DNA of 64,000 bases from Corynebacterium sp. 74A (lineage in GTDB: Bacteria > Actinomycetota > Actinomycetes > Mycobacteriales > Mycobacteriaceae). The notes below the pieces were generated by a model. The model saw nothing but the letters and a program-made list of their open reading frames with translations. It did no database searches and was not told the origin of the DNA. The DNA is taken from contig NZ_PQMG01000003.1 in the NCBI RefSeq assembly GCF_008930665.1, forward strand, positions 372,001 to 436,000, in the 5' to 3' direction. Each line of letters opens with the position of its first letter. The stretch's first letter is position 1. This document shows positions 8,718 through 17,010 of the stretch, one piece after another. The position numbers were made by a program, and so were the translations under genes.

Positions 8718-9964
8718 TAGTCATCATCTCCTGTGTTAGTGCCAATGTTGCCGACGGGAACAAATAGCGAGTCCGTCGTCAGCGTAGGTCGAGTTTCTGG
8801 TGTGGGTGTCTCCACGGTGACCGCGTAAGGAACAAAACCACGTGGATGAAAAGGCATACTCATCGGCGCACAGCCCTTGAGTCTGGGCGAGGTTGCTTGA
8901 TGGCTGAGGAGATGTACTCCCGCCTTCGACGCGTAGTGCTCAAGATAGGCTGCTGCCACTGTTCGGTCGGCGGGACCATAGATGGGTACCGCCGTACGCC
9001 AGCGCTGAGACACAGCAAAATAACTGCTCAACCGAGTCCATACTCGACGATCCGCTGGGTCATAACGCAATCCGAGGTTCTCATCCTGCAGCAACCGGTG
9101 GGCGGCTGGAATTCCGCGAACGGCTACCCCCATGAGAGCTCCGTTTCCGTGCTCCGGATCCGCGTTTACCAACGGGAAAACATCACCATCACAACCAGCG
9201 ACAGATCGTACATGGTCCACCGAAGCAGAGATTCTCCTCGTGTCCTTCACCGTCCGGTTAAACGTCAGCGGTATCCACCCGTCGTTATCTGGGTTCTGCG
9301 GATCGCGATGATCTGGAAGGTAGGAAACTTGACGTGCGGGCACTGTGGGAACATGAGCTCCAAGCTGATGCTCTTCCTCGAACCTTTTATCCAGTGCTGC
9401 CCCGAACCCAGGCTGCCACGTGCGCACCTGGCCGGCTGGGTTCTCCACTCCGACCCACCTCTGGGCGTTTTCTACTGCGCCGGAATCATCGCCTTCTACG
9501 ACCTTCATGATGCAGCCGTCCATCGACGTGCCGAAGTAGCCGACTGCTGCGGCAGCTTTGTCTAGCAACTCCGCGTGCTCCGAAGAAACGTCTACCACGT
9601 ACGTCACGCGAGTGGCGAGCACCGGTTCTGGAAGCCGGGCGGCTCTTTTCGCCTGCATTTTCGTCAATTGGCCCACAGAAGCAGACTTCCGAGGCAATCC
9701 CGAGGGCTTTTTCGCCACGAATGCATCAGTCCAATCGGCTTCTGGGAGCCGATACTGCCCAGTAAAGATATCCGGCGAGGCGCTACGCTCCACCTCTCGA
9801 AGGACCGCGCGAATAGCCTCGGTAGTGGAATCAGACAGCTGCGCGTTGTGGCAGCCCGCCACTAAAGCAGAGTAGAGCCGAGCTGGGGACGGTGGCCATT
9901 CCCTCTTCCCTTGGCGATCGGTACCGTGAAATGTCGAGTTAAAGTCGACATGGATGGTAATCAT
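8717..9964 (-). CDS. csb2: Csb2-type Cas5 (I-G/I-U), Cas6 end apparently lost
   Basis: 415 residues. The N terminus, MITIHVDFNSTFHGTD then EWPPSPARLYSALVAG, is the signature of the GSU0054/Csb2 family, a Cas5-Cas6 fusion in subtype I-G that caps the Cascade backbone and normally also processes crRNA. VGYFGTSMDG near residue 145 also fits. In typical members the protein ends with a glycine-rich Cas6 loop. Here, after PFHPRGFVPYAVTVETPTP, the tail is a plain TNTGDDD and I see no such loop. Together with the separate Cas6e-like gene, this suggests Csb2 keeps only the Cas5 role. It is 9 bp from csb1 and coupled to cas3. Confidence 0.85.
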   Translation of the reverse strand: MITIHVDFNSTFHGTDRQGKREWPPSPARLYSALVAGCHNAQLSDSTTEAIRAVLREVERSASPDIFTGQYRLPEADWTDAFVAKKPSGLPRKSASVGQLTKMQAKRAARLPEPVLATRVTYVVDVSSEHAELLDKAAAAVGYFGTSMDGCIMKVVEGDDSGAVENAQRWVGVENPAGQVRTWQPGFGAALDKRFEEEHQLGAHVPTVPARQVSYLPDHRDPQNPDNDGWIPLTFNRTVKDTRRISASVDHVRSVAGCDGDVFPLVNADPEHGNGALMGVAVRGIPAAHRLLQDENLGLRYDPADRRVWTRLSSYFAVSQRWRTAVPIYGPADRTVAAAYLEHYASKAGVHLLSHQATSPRLKGCAPMSMPFHPRGFVPYAVTVETPTPETRPTLTTDSLFVPVGNIGTNTGDDD

Positions 9965-9973
9965 TGGCCGCCT

Positions 9974-11281
9974 CTACTCGTCGGTGGACGACTTCGCTGC
10001 AGTAGCCAGAAGTGCGTCTAGTACCACCTGTGCCATGCTCGACGACATACGCAGCTTGATCTTGCGCGCACCGCTTCCCTGCTCTGCCGCCGGCAAGAAG
10101 CCCGCCTTAACAGATTCCTCCAGCGCCTCTAGGGTCTCTCGGCGAAGCTCGTCTACGTCCACCTCGATACGACGCGCTCCTCGCTGGCCCCGTACACGAA
10201 GCCCCCATGCCGGTGGTGCGATCTCGACGAGATCGCATTCGCTACGAATATGCCCGTCGTTTGCGACTAATTCGGTGGCCAGCATAGAGACTCCCAGTGC
10301 GGCTCGGATCACGGGTTCTTTGACCTCGTATCGATCGAGCGCTCGCAAGTCGGCTAGGGACACCGACGTCAATGATGCAATGCTCTCGCAGGTGTAGTGA
10401 ATCGGAACGGAATCACCGGAAGTAATGATGGCGCCCAGACCAAAAGCTGACGGCTGCTTAGGTTTGATCCCCTTTACCTTGGAGTCGGACTCGACGACGG
10501 TGAGCTCTCCATCGTCTAGAACCAGTCGAGTACGACCGGAGGCAGGCAGTTTACCGGGCGTTTTGGTGGCGAACACGGGTGATGGTGACGCCCCGGTGCC
10601 GATAATTTGGGAGGAAATTGACCGTGCTCGTCGATGGGTGGACGTCGCTCCACTGGCCAACCAGTACCCCCAAATCACTGAGTTCAGGGAGACACCGGCG
10701 ATCGTAGCGGCCTCTGAAGAAACGATCTCTCGATAGAGATCGGAGCTTGGCTGGGACCAGAGTGCTTTTCCGTTATCCTCTGTCAGGCTGTAGCGCACCC
10801 AGCTATCAATGTGACGGTGCGACAGCTCCCACGAGGACGTCCGCAGTCGCTTCAGGACATCACCCAGCTCTGCTCGACGAGCCTGAGATTCTAGGCTGGG
10901 CATATTTTTAATCGCCCTAGCCATTGATTTTTCGACGGCTTCCGCGATGTCACTGTCGGAAGGCGCAGTGATTTCCACTGCGGGCAGCCAAGGATACAAC
11001 TCAGGATCGTGGTAGATGACTGGCTCAGTACGCGTTGCCTCGCCTGCAACAGACGAGATGACAACCGATGGTGCTGTCCGTCCTGAGTTAGTGAACAAGA
11101 AGCCCTCATCATCGGGCAAGAGGACTGGCGCATTCTGGTTGATGCGATATGTGCGACCGCCATTATCACCTGGATAGACAGCGGGGGCGATGGGGGAAGC
11201 AGGTCCGGCCGCCGGCTCAAGCTGGGCGTGACGAACAAGCGAGGGAGATTCAGAACGGAGGATATCCGAAAGCAGAGACAT
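9974..11281 (-). CDS. csb1: Csb1-type Cas7 backbone protein (I-G/I-U)
   Basis: 435 residues, most similar in layout to the GSU0053/Csb1 family, the Cas7 subunit that forms the crRNA-bound backbone of subtype I-G. Supporting segments are VIWGYWLASGAT followed by RRARSISSQIIG, the conserved small/aromatic stretch then basic strand of this family, and a late IRSECDLVEIAPPAW. It is diverged, so I assign it partly by position between csb2 and the processing nuclease. It starts 24 bp after cas6e. Its second half (EVDVDELRRETLEALEESV) is helical and could contact the target or neighbouring subunits. Confidence 0.78.
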   Translation of the reverse strand: MSLLSDILRSESPSLVRHAQLEPAAGPASPIAPAVYPGDNGGRTYRINQNAPVLLPDDEGFLFTNSGRTAPSVVISSVAGEATRTEPVIYHDPELYPWLPAVEITAPSDSDIAEAVEKSMARAIKNMPSLESQARRAELGDVLKRLRTSSWELSHRHIDSWVRYSLTEDNGKALWSQPSSDLYREIVSSEAATIAGVSLNSVIWGYWLASGATSTHRRARSISSQIIGTGASPSPVFATKTPGKLPASGRTRLVLDDGELTVVESDSKVKGIKPKQPSAFGLGAIITSGDSVPIHYTCESIASLTSVSLADLRALDRYEVKEPVIRAALGVSMLATELVANDGHIRSECDLVEIAPPAWGLRVRGQRGARRIEVDVDELRRETLEALEESVKAGFLPAAEQGSGARKIKLRMSSSMAQVVLDALLATAAKSSTDE

Positions 11282-11305
11282 ATACAGTGCCTTTCAAGAG
11301 TGTGG

Positions 11306-11929
11306 TTAGTGGATGGGTTGTACGTGAGCGAGGCCCAGGCCGTAGTTGAGGCCTCGCCCGAGACCATGGCTGAGAACGTGATCGAGTTCAGCACCACCTC
11401 GGACAGTTGCGGTGATGGTCACTGCGGGAATGATTCCCGTGCGCCCAGCGGTTCGCCTGACATTGAACCTTTCGCTCACTGTCAGATCATCCGGTTCGAG
11501 GTTTCGCCGATTGAGGAGATCGAGAGCCCACTCAGGGAGTTCATCTGGAGGAACCGGTACTCTGCGCCCGCGAGGAGAATGTTGTTGGCGAACTTCTGGT
11601 GGTAGCGCTCCTCTCTGGGAGCGTGCAACCAGGGCGTTAACAGTTACTTCAAGGTGGTATCGCTGTTCTGAGTCTGTGGCTTGAAGCGTGCTGCGCTCCG
11701 CGGACAAGCCCGGTATCTGATGGTTAAGGTCGGGCCGGTGGCGCACGATGAGGTTGCGCCCAGAAACGGCAAAAAGACATCTGGCATCTGAACGAGGCAT
11801 CGCCTCGTCCAACTGCCCATCTTCAAAACCGGACATCACTATTCTGTGGAGATCTTTCCTCGTGGCGTGTCTCAGATGGGATGGAAGCCCATACTGTAAG
11901 TCCACTCCAATACTGTCTTTGTGGCTCAT
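11306..11929 (-). CDS. cas6e: Cas6e-like crRNA endoribonuclease
   Basis: 207 residues, the size of subtype I-E Cas6e. It cuts repeat RNA at the base of the stem to release crRNA with an 8-nt 5' handle. RKDLHRIVMSGF near residue 19 provides the histidine-containing first helix, RNLIVRHRPDL matches the following strand, and HGLGRGLNYGLGL near the C terminus is the glycine-rich RNA-binding loop. The catalytic residue is probably His in DLHR, by family analogy. It is the first gene of the cas operon. Its presence beside csb1/csb2 is odd because I-G systems normally process crRNA with the Cas6 half of Csb2. Confidence 0.82.
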   Translation of the reverse strand: MSHKDSIGVDLQYGLPSHLRHATRKDLHRIVMSGFEDGQLDEAMPRSDARCLFAVSGRNLIVRHRPDLNHQIPGLSAERSTLQATDSEQRYHLEVTVNALVARSQRGALPPEVRQQHSPRGRRVPVPPDELPEWALDLLNRRNLEPDDLTVSERFNVRRTAGRTGIIPAVTITATVRGGAELDHVLSHGLGRGLNYGLGLAHVQPIH

Positions 11930-12089
11930 GGCTTAACCATAGCTAGGCCTGCGGACACGTACTCAGAACTTGAACGCTTTTTCGTATGTACGTTCGCTTT
12001 CTCGAATCGACATAAGTCTGGAAGTCCTGCGAAAGACTACCGTCGGTATGCAGGTGTATGGCTAGGACATGATGGAGCTGTTCGGGAGC
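11930..12089 (-). promoter_or_regulatory. Region upstream of the cas operon
   Basis: 160 bp between the end of comEC and the cas6e start, with no gene. It must hold the cas promoter unless the operon is read through from comEC. I see no convincing -35/-10 pair. Confidence 0.3.
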
Positions 12090-13526
12090 TCATTGTGCGT
12101 GACTTATTTGTTTTGCCACGCGCCGCCGCGCGGGCAGCAACACGAGAAACCAACAACAGGCGAGGACCACCCCCACCACCGAATACGGCCCAGAACCGAT
12201 CTCAATCACTGCCCAGGGCACGCCGGCAAAGAACTCGGCACACCAGTGAATCCACCACGTACAAGGCTCGATAATTCGCACTGTCACAGCGGCCAGCGCC
12301 TCCGCCCGCAGCGCCACTAACACCACAGCGAACAAACCGACGATCGTCACCGGCGCCACCGCTGCGGCCACACACACATTTGCCGCCACCGCCACAGCAG
12401 ATACCCGCCCCACCATCAAAGCCAGCAGGGGCATAGTCACAATGTCTGCGGCAATCGCCACAGACAATGCTCGGATACACACATCGGGTATAGGCAGCCA
12501 TGCCAGCCGCGGGTAGAGATACGGGTGTAAGGCCACAATCCCCGCGGTAGCGGCACAGGAGAGGGCAAATCCATAGCTCACCGCCAGATCGCTGTCCCAT
12601 AACAACAGCCCCGTTATCGCCAGAGCGAGCGCGTGCAGGGGTTCAGCCCGAGAGACACTCACTACCGCCACCAACCCCACCACTCCGGTTACGGCCGCTC
12701 TTTTCACCGAAGGCTCCGGCCCCACCAGCACCACAAAGGCCACCAGCGCTATGCTCGCGGCCGCACATTGCCAGCGCGGCCCGCAGCCGGCGAGCCGGCA
12801 TACAATCACGCACGCGGTGGTCACTATGGCCACATTCGCCCCCGAGACCGCCGACAGATGGCTGAGTCCCGTGGCGAGATAGGCTGCGGTTTCCTCCTCG
12901 CTTTGCAGGGAGGTATCGCCAAAGACCATGCCGGGGATGAGCCCCACCGAGCGCTGCCCCACGTTCTGCTGCACAAGCTCCATGAATCGTGCCCGCACGG
13001 TGTGTGCGCAGTGGTCCCACCAGCTCGGCTCGCCCACAACACGGCCGTGCTGCAGCCGCGCCACCACGGCGTTCAACCCGACGCGGGTGTCCTCGTGCAA
13101 CTGCACGCTGGCGACTACCTGTTCGCCGCGGTGGGGCTGCCAGCGTTCGCACGGGTGAAAGACGGGCAGCTCGGCTGGGTAGCGGGCAAGGCGCAGGCGG
13201 GTGAGGCAGGTACTGCCGCCAGATAATTCCGTGCTGCTGACTACTCGGCCGGCAAGCTCGTAGTGGCCGCGGGCCTGGGTTATGGGGTGCTGCTGGATGA
13301 GCAGGCGCCGCAGCTGGGCGACGCCACCGTGCACCACGACCGTAGCGGCCAGCAGTAGGGCACTTCCCGGCGCGCGATACGCCCACGCGGCGGCGACAGC
13401 GACCACTCCCAGCACCACGAGGAGCAACGGCCCGTGGTCGGTGGCCACCACCACCCATGTGGATGCCCACGCCATGCAGGCGATCGGGATAAGGCGCAGC
13501 TCGATGAAAGCAACGGGAGGGTTCAC
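12090..13526 (-). CDS. comEC: ComEC DNA-uptake channel protein
   Basis: 478 residues with about ten hydrophobic segments and no beta-lactamase domain, as usual for short actinobacterial ComEC. The competence core is clear: GLIPGMVFGDTS, YLATGLSHLSAVSGANVAI, then GPEPSVKRAAVTG. ComEC moves single-stranded DNA across the cytoplasmic membrane in transformation. The gene starts inside the comEA stop with a 4-bp overlap. The ending is unusual: after LPARRRVA, where the relic copy at 2617 stops, this frame reads seven extra residues (KQISHAQ) encoded by island DNA. So the original stop was displaced by the insertion, but the protein is otherwise intact. Confidence 0.93.
   Translation of the reverse strand: MNPPVAFIELRLIPIACMAWASTWVVVATDHGPLLLVVLGVVAVAAAWAYRAPGSALLLAATVVVHGGVAQLRRLLIQQHPITQARGHYELAGRVVSSTELSGGSTCLTRLRLARYPAELPVFHPCERWQPHRGEQVVASVQLHEDTRVGLNAVVARLQHGRVVGEPSWWDHCAHTVRARFMELVQQNVGQRSVGLIPGMVFGDTSLQSEEETAAYLATGLSHLSAVSGANVAIVTTACVIVCRLAGCGPRWQCAAASIALVAFVVLVGPEPSVKRAAVTGVVGLVAVVSVSRAEPLHALALAITGLLLWDSDLAVSYGFALSCAATAGIVALHPYLYPRLAWLPIPDVCIRALSVAIAADIVTMPLLALMVGRVSAVAVAANVCVAAAVAPVTIVGLFAVVLVALRAEALAAVTVRIIEPCTWWIHWCAEFFAGVPWAVIEIGSGPYSVVGVVLACCWFLVLLPARRRVAKQISHAQ
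12115..12180. repeat. Right copy of 66-bp direct repeat bounding the CRISPR-Cas island
   Basis: Lies within the last codons of intact comEC and matches 2621-2686 with four mismatches. The two copies diverge abruptly at their left edges (2620 and 12114): comEC-holA overlap on one side, island DNA on the other. Confidence 0.9.
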
Positions 13527-14206
13527 AAGGTGACCAGGTCCTTTACTGCCTCGAATTTGGCGGAGCCGATTCCTTTGACCTCCAGCAGCTGATCGACGCT
13601 CTCAAAAGGCCCGGATGCCTCGCGGTGGGCGATAATCGCTGCGGCGGTTGCTGCCCCCACCCCGGGCAGGGTCTCTAGTGCGGCACTATCGGCGCTATTG
13701 AGCGCTACCTTCCCGACCGGCGCAGCGCCCGGTGCGGCGGGGTTGAGTGGGGCTGCGCCGGCGATGGCGAGATCCTCCTCGGGGCCGGGCACATAGAGTT
13801 GCTGGCCGTCGCTGAGTTTTTGGGCCAGGTTGATTGCGCTGAGCTGCGCCTCCGGCAGCGGGGCGGCATGGCGGAGCGCATCATCGGTGCGCGCACCTGC
13901 GGGCAGGTGCTGCAGCCCAGGATTGGCGACGTGCCCGACCACGGCCACCACGATCTCCTTAGGCTGCTCGGTGGTGGTCTCGTCTTCATAGACAGCCACC
14001 GATTCAACCGGCGGCGGGGATGCACCGCGGAGCTGGGGCACGAGAAATACCCCGCCGAGGAGCAGCAGTACCACGGCGGCGATCAGGCCGTGGCGCAGAC
14101 TCAGCCGCAGGCGGGGGTTATCGGGATAGCGGACCTGCAGGAGGTCTTCTTCGCCGGTGGGGCGAGTTAGCTCGCGCAGGCGATCAAGCGGGGAGGCGGA
14201 AGTCAT
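13523..14206 (-). CDS. comEA: ComEA DNA receptor
   Basis: 227 residues: a cytoplasmic N terminus, one membrane helix (HGLIAAVVLLLLGGVFLV, about 40-57), a SLBB-like domain (VVAVVGHVANPGLQHL onward), then paired helix-hairpin-helix motifs at the C terminus (LETLPGVGAATAAAIIAH and LLEVKGIGSAKFEAV). ComEA binds incoming double-stranded DNA outside the membrane and hands it to ComEC, encoded next. The HhH turns GVG and GIG that hold DNA phosphates are intact. Confidence 0.95.
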   Translation of the reverse strand: MTSASPLDRLRELTRPTGEEDLLQVRYPDNPRLRLSLRHGLIAAVVLLLLGGVFLVPQLRGASPPPVESVAVYEDETTTEQPKEIVVAVVGHVANPGLQHLPAGARTDDALRHAAPLPEAQLSAINLAQKLSDGQQLYVPGPEEDLAIAGAAPLNPAAPGAAPVGKVALNSADSAALETLPGVGAATAAAIIAHREASGPFESVDQLLEVKGIGSAKFEAVKDLVTL

Positions 14207-14234
14207 GCCCCGCAGGCTAAGTGGCGGGCGAGGT

Positions 14235-14248
14235 GGCGTCGATAAGCG
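14235..14248 (+). repeat. Intergenic motif copy GGCGTCGATAAGCG
   Basis: Exact copy in the 60-bp gap upstream of comEA. See the finding on this motif for the other copies. Confidence 0.6.
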
Positions 14249-14266
14249 TGCGGTGCGGGTTGTGGA

Positions 14267-15094
14267 CTACAGCTCGTTTTCCACAGCTAGGGCCTCGATG
14301 ACGGCGCTGGGGTTGCCGCGAGTCACGCTCACCGCTATGGTGCCCGGCCCGGTATGGGTGGCGAGGGCCGGTTCGAGGCGATCCAGCCGCACCGTGGAAT
14401 CAACGTGGATGCGCTCCACGATGTGAATAGCCAGCTGGCGGGCGGATTCGCGGGCCTCGTGGTGCAGCACCGTCACCACCGCCGGTTCCTCGCAGCAATA
14501 CAGCTCCACGACCTCGGCGAGCTTCGCTAGCGCCTTGGCTTGGGTGCGGGTTTTCGCGGCGATCTCGATGCGGCCCTGTTTGAGGTGCATGAGCGGGCGG
14601 ATCGCGAGCGTGGCAGAGAAGAGCACATTGGCAGCCGAGAGACGCCCAGACTTGCGCAGCTCATCGATCTTGTGCACGTAGAACCACACCTCGGAGTGCT
14701 CGAGCACCTCCAAAGCGGCGTCATAGCAGGCATCAAGATCGGCGCCCTCGCGGGCTTTGAGGGCGGCGGCAATACAGGCAATACCAATAGTCGGCCCTAA
14801 GGATTCGGTGTCGAGCACGCGGACGCGGCTATCCTCAAATACCCCGGCGGCGGTGACGGCCGCGGACCACGTGGAGGAGATCTCCTTGGACATGTGCAGG
14901 GCGAGCACGCCCTCGTCGCCGCCGCGTTCCAGCTGGCGGGCATAGGCGGCCACCAGCTCGAGCGCGGATAGCCCCGCGGTGGTGCGGTCTTTGTCCGAGT
15001 GGGTGACATGAATATTCACCACCGTGATGCCGAGCTGCTCGGCGAGCGTGGGCGGCAGGCAGGCGGTGGAGTCGGTGACGATGCGCACCGTCAT
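14267..15094 (-). CDS. DegV family fatty-acid-binding protein
   Basis: 275 residues, standard for DegV/FakB-like proteins, which hold a fatty acid in a cleft between two domains. MTVRIVTDSTACLPP with the DSTACL lipid-carboxylate site, LSALELVAAYARQLERG and LGPTIGIACIAAALKA fit the family. In Firmicutes the FakB partner is the kinase FakA; no FakA is visible here, so substrate and role are open. The ATG overlaps the upstream phosphatase stop by 4 bp, making one operon with the phosphatase and probably rsfS and nadD. Confidence 0.92.
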   Translation of the reverse strand: MTVRIVTDSTACLPPTLAEQLGITVVNIHVTHSDKDRTTAGLSALELVAAYARQLERGGDEGVLALHMSKEISSTWSAAVTAAGVFEDSRVRVLDTESLGPTIGIACIAAALKAREGADLDACYDAALEVLEHSEVWFYVHKIDELRKSGRLSAANVLFSATLAIRPLMHLKQGRIEIAAKTRTQAKALAKLAEVVELYCCEEPAVVTVLHHEARESARQLAIHIVERIHVDSTVRLDRLEPALATHTGPGTIAVSVTRGNPSAVIEALAVENEL

Positions 15095-15795
15095 GGGTTC
15101 GTGCTTTCACACACCGTCAGCCCCGGAGTCACACCCACGTTCCATCCCTCGAGGTACCACTGGGCATTGTCCAGATTATCGGGGGTGAAGGACTGCGGCC
15201 GAGTGGAACCGGGGGCATAGTGCGGGCGGGCCTGTAGCTGTGCCCAGCAGGTATTAGACACGGTGGACAGCCGGGAGAATTCCTCGGCCGTGGCGAAGCC
15301 GAGCAGCGAGCCGGTGAGCGCGTTGATCGTGCCGCCGTGAGCCACAAACAGAATGGACTTCTCTTCCCACTCCTCTACCTCGGCCATGGCTTCATCCACC
15401 ACGGCCCGAGCACGGGCGGCAACCTCAAGGCGGGTTTCCCCACCCGGCGGCGCCCACGAGACATCATGGCGCCAGCGGGCGCGCGCGCCGGGAGTGGCGG
15501 CGTCGATCTCCGCGTGGGTTTTGCCCTGCCACTCACCGAGATGGGTTTCGCGCAGCCGCTCATCGGTGATGAGGGGAACGTCCAGCAGTGTCGCGACTTC
15601 CCGCGCCGTATCGTGGGCACGGCGCAGATCGGAGCAGACCACGCGCACGAAGTTGAGCCCCGATAGATAGCGGGCGGCTTGGCGCGCCTGAATCACACCA
15701 CGCTCACTGAGTTTCGTGTCGAGCTGACCTTGCATGCGAGCGGTGGCGTTATATTCGGTCTCTCCGTGGCGTAGCAGGACGAGTCGTCGGCCCAT
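15091..15795 (-). CDS. Histidine phosphatase family protein
   Basis: 234 residues. LVLLRHGETEYNA holds the phospho-accepting His in the RHGE motif; RETHLGEWQGKTHAEID and FVAHGGTINALTG carry the rest of the catalytic pocket. Cofactor-independent broad phosphatases of this type include the glucosyl-3-phosphoglycerate phosphatase and related enzymes of mycolata, but the substrate cannot be read from sequence. It lies between rsfS (4-bp gap) and degV (4-bp overlap). Confidence 0.93.
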   Translation of the reverse strand: MGRRLVLLRHGETEYNATARMQGQLDTKLSERGVIQARQAARYLSGLNFVRVVCSDLRRAHDTAREVATLLDVPLITDERLRETHLGEWQGKTHAEIDAATPGARARWRHDVSWAPPGGETRLEVAARARAVVDEAMAEVEEWEEKSILFVAHGGTINALTGSLLGFATAEEFSRLSTVSNTCWAQLQARPHYAPGSTRPQSFTPDNLDNAQWYLEGWNVGVTPGLTVCESTNP

Positions 15796-15799
15796 CGCG

Positions 15800-16270
15800 C
15801 TAGATTTCGTTCTCGGAGGGATCCTCGCCGGCGAGCGGGATCTGTCCGATGTCGTTAACCTCGCGGATATCCACCTCGTCGCCCCAGTCCTCGGGGCGGG
15901 TGAGCGTTTCCAAACCCTCGACGTCTACCAGCGGGCAGTCCGCCCAGAGACGGTCGAGGCCGTAGAACTGGCGCTCGGGCCCGCGGAAGATGTGGACCAC
16001 GATGTCTTCATAATCCAGCAGCGCCCAGCGTCCCTCACGGGTACCTTCGCGGCGCGTGGGGTGGTTCCGGCCAGCCTGAGCCAGCTGGTCCTCCACCTCC
16101 TCCACGATGGCGCTGACCTGGCGCTCGTTATCGGCGCTGGCGATCACAAAACACTCGGTAATGGCGAGGCGCTCGGACACATCGATCACGGCGATCTCTT
16201 CGGCCAGCTTCTCGCTGGCGGCAAGCGCTGCGATCGACGCGTACTTAATGGCGGATTCTCGTGCTGTCAC
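15800..16270 (-). CDS. rsfS: Ribosome silencing factor
   Basis: 156 residues. RsfS binds L14 on the free large subunit and blocks subunit joining during starvation. The core AVIDVSERLAITECFVIAS, WALLDYEDIVVHIF and YGLDRLWAD are strongly conserved. The acidic tail beyond residue 125 (GDEVDIREVNDIGQI) is longer than in E. coli RsfS but common in actinobacteria. The nadD-rsfS order is widely conserved. Confidence 0.96.
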   Translation of the reverse strand: MTARESAIKYASIAALAASEKLAEEIAVIDVSERLAITECFVIASADNERQVSAIVEEVEDQLAQAGRNHPTRREGTREGRWALLDYEDIVVHIFRGPERQFYGLDRLWADCPLVDVEGLETLTRPEDWGDEVDIREVNDIGQIPLAGEDPSENEI

Positions 16271-16308
16271 TTAATAAAACTCCTTTAAAATTCTTCTTCT
16301 ACCGTAAT

Positions 16309-17010
16309 CTATCGACTGCCCTCGGCGTGAGTTTCCGCGCCCGCGCGGCCCGCGCCGTCCTCGGCAGCGCCCGCGCCCTCATAGGACGGCTGTGATAGGC
16401 GATCCCGCCCCTCGGGCCGGTAGAGCTGCCGCTTGGCTATGTATTGCACCACTCCATCCGGCACAAGGTACCAGACCGGCCGGCCGGCCCGCGCTCGGGC
16501 GCGGCAATCGGTGGAGCTGATCGCCATTGCGGGAATTTCCACGATGGACAGGTGCTCATGATCGACTTCGGGAAGAATGTCCTCCTCCAGCTCATAGCCC
16601 GGGCGGCTCACACCCACGAAGTGCGCGAGGTTAAACATCTCCTCCCAGTCCCGCCAGGTGACGATCTTCGCCAAGGCATCCGCACCAGTGATAAAGAAGA
16701 GCTCGGCGCGGGGAAACTGTTCCCGCAGATCGTGCAGGGTGTCGATGGTATAGGTGCTCCCACCGCGGTCGATATCCACCCGCGAGGTCGCGAAGCGTGG
16801 ATTGGAAGCGGTGGCGATCACCGTCATCAGGTAGCGATCCTCCGCATCAGAGACATCGCGCCCGGCTTTTTGCCAGGGCTGGCCGGTGGGCACAAAAAGC
16901 ACCTGGTCCAGCTGGAAACGATCGGCCACTTCGCTGGCGGCCACGAGGTGGCCGTGGTGAATCGGGTCAAAGGTGCCGCCCATGATTCCGATACGTGCAG
17001 GGGCACTCAC
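16309..17010 (-). CDS. nadD: Nicotinate-nucleotide adenylyltransferase
   Basis: 233 residues. It transfers AMP from ATP to nicotinate mononucleotide in NAD synthesis. [18 protein letters not shown] holds the HxGH nucleotide-binding motif; [16 protein letters not shown] is the conserved C-terminal ISST-type motif. I start at GTG 17010, which overlaps the proA stop as GTGA; an open frame from 17043 would run inside proA. An extra tail of about 30 residues rich in Glu, Gly and Ala follows the family end. Confidence 0.94.
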   Translation of the reverse strand: MSAPARIGIMGGTFDPIHHGHLVAASEVADRFQLDQVLFVPTGQPWQKAGRDVSDAEDRYLMTVIATASNPRFATSRVDIDRGGSTYTIDTLHDLREQFPRAELFFITGADALAKIVTWRDWEEMFNLAHFVGVSRPGYELEEDILPEVDHEHLSIVEIPAMAISSTDCRARARAGRPVWYLVPDGVVQYIAKRQLYRPEGRDRLSQPSYEGAGAAEDGAGRAGAETHAEGSR

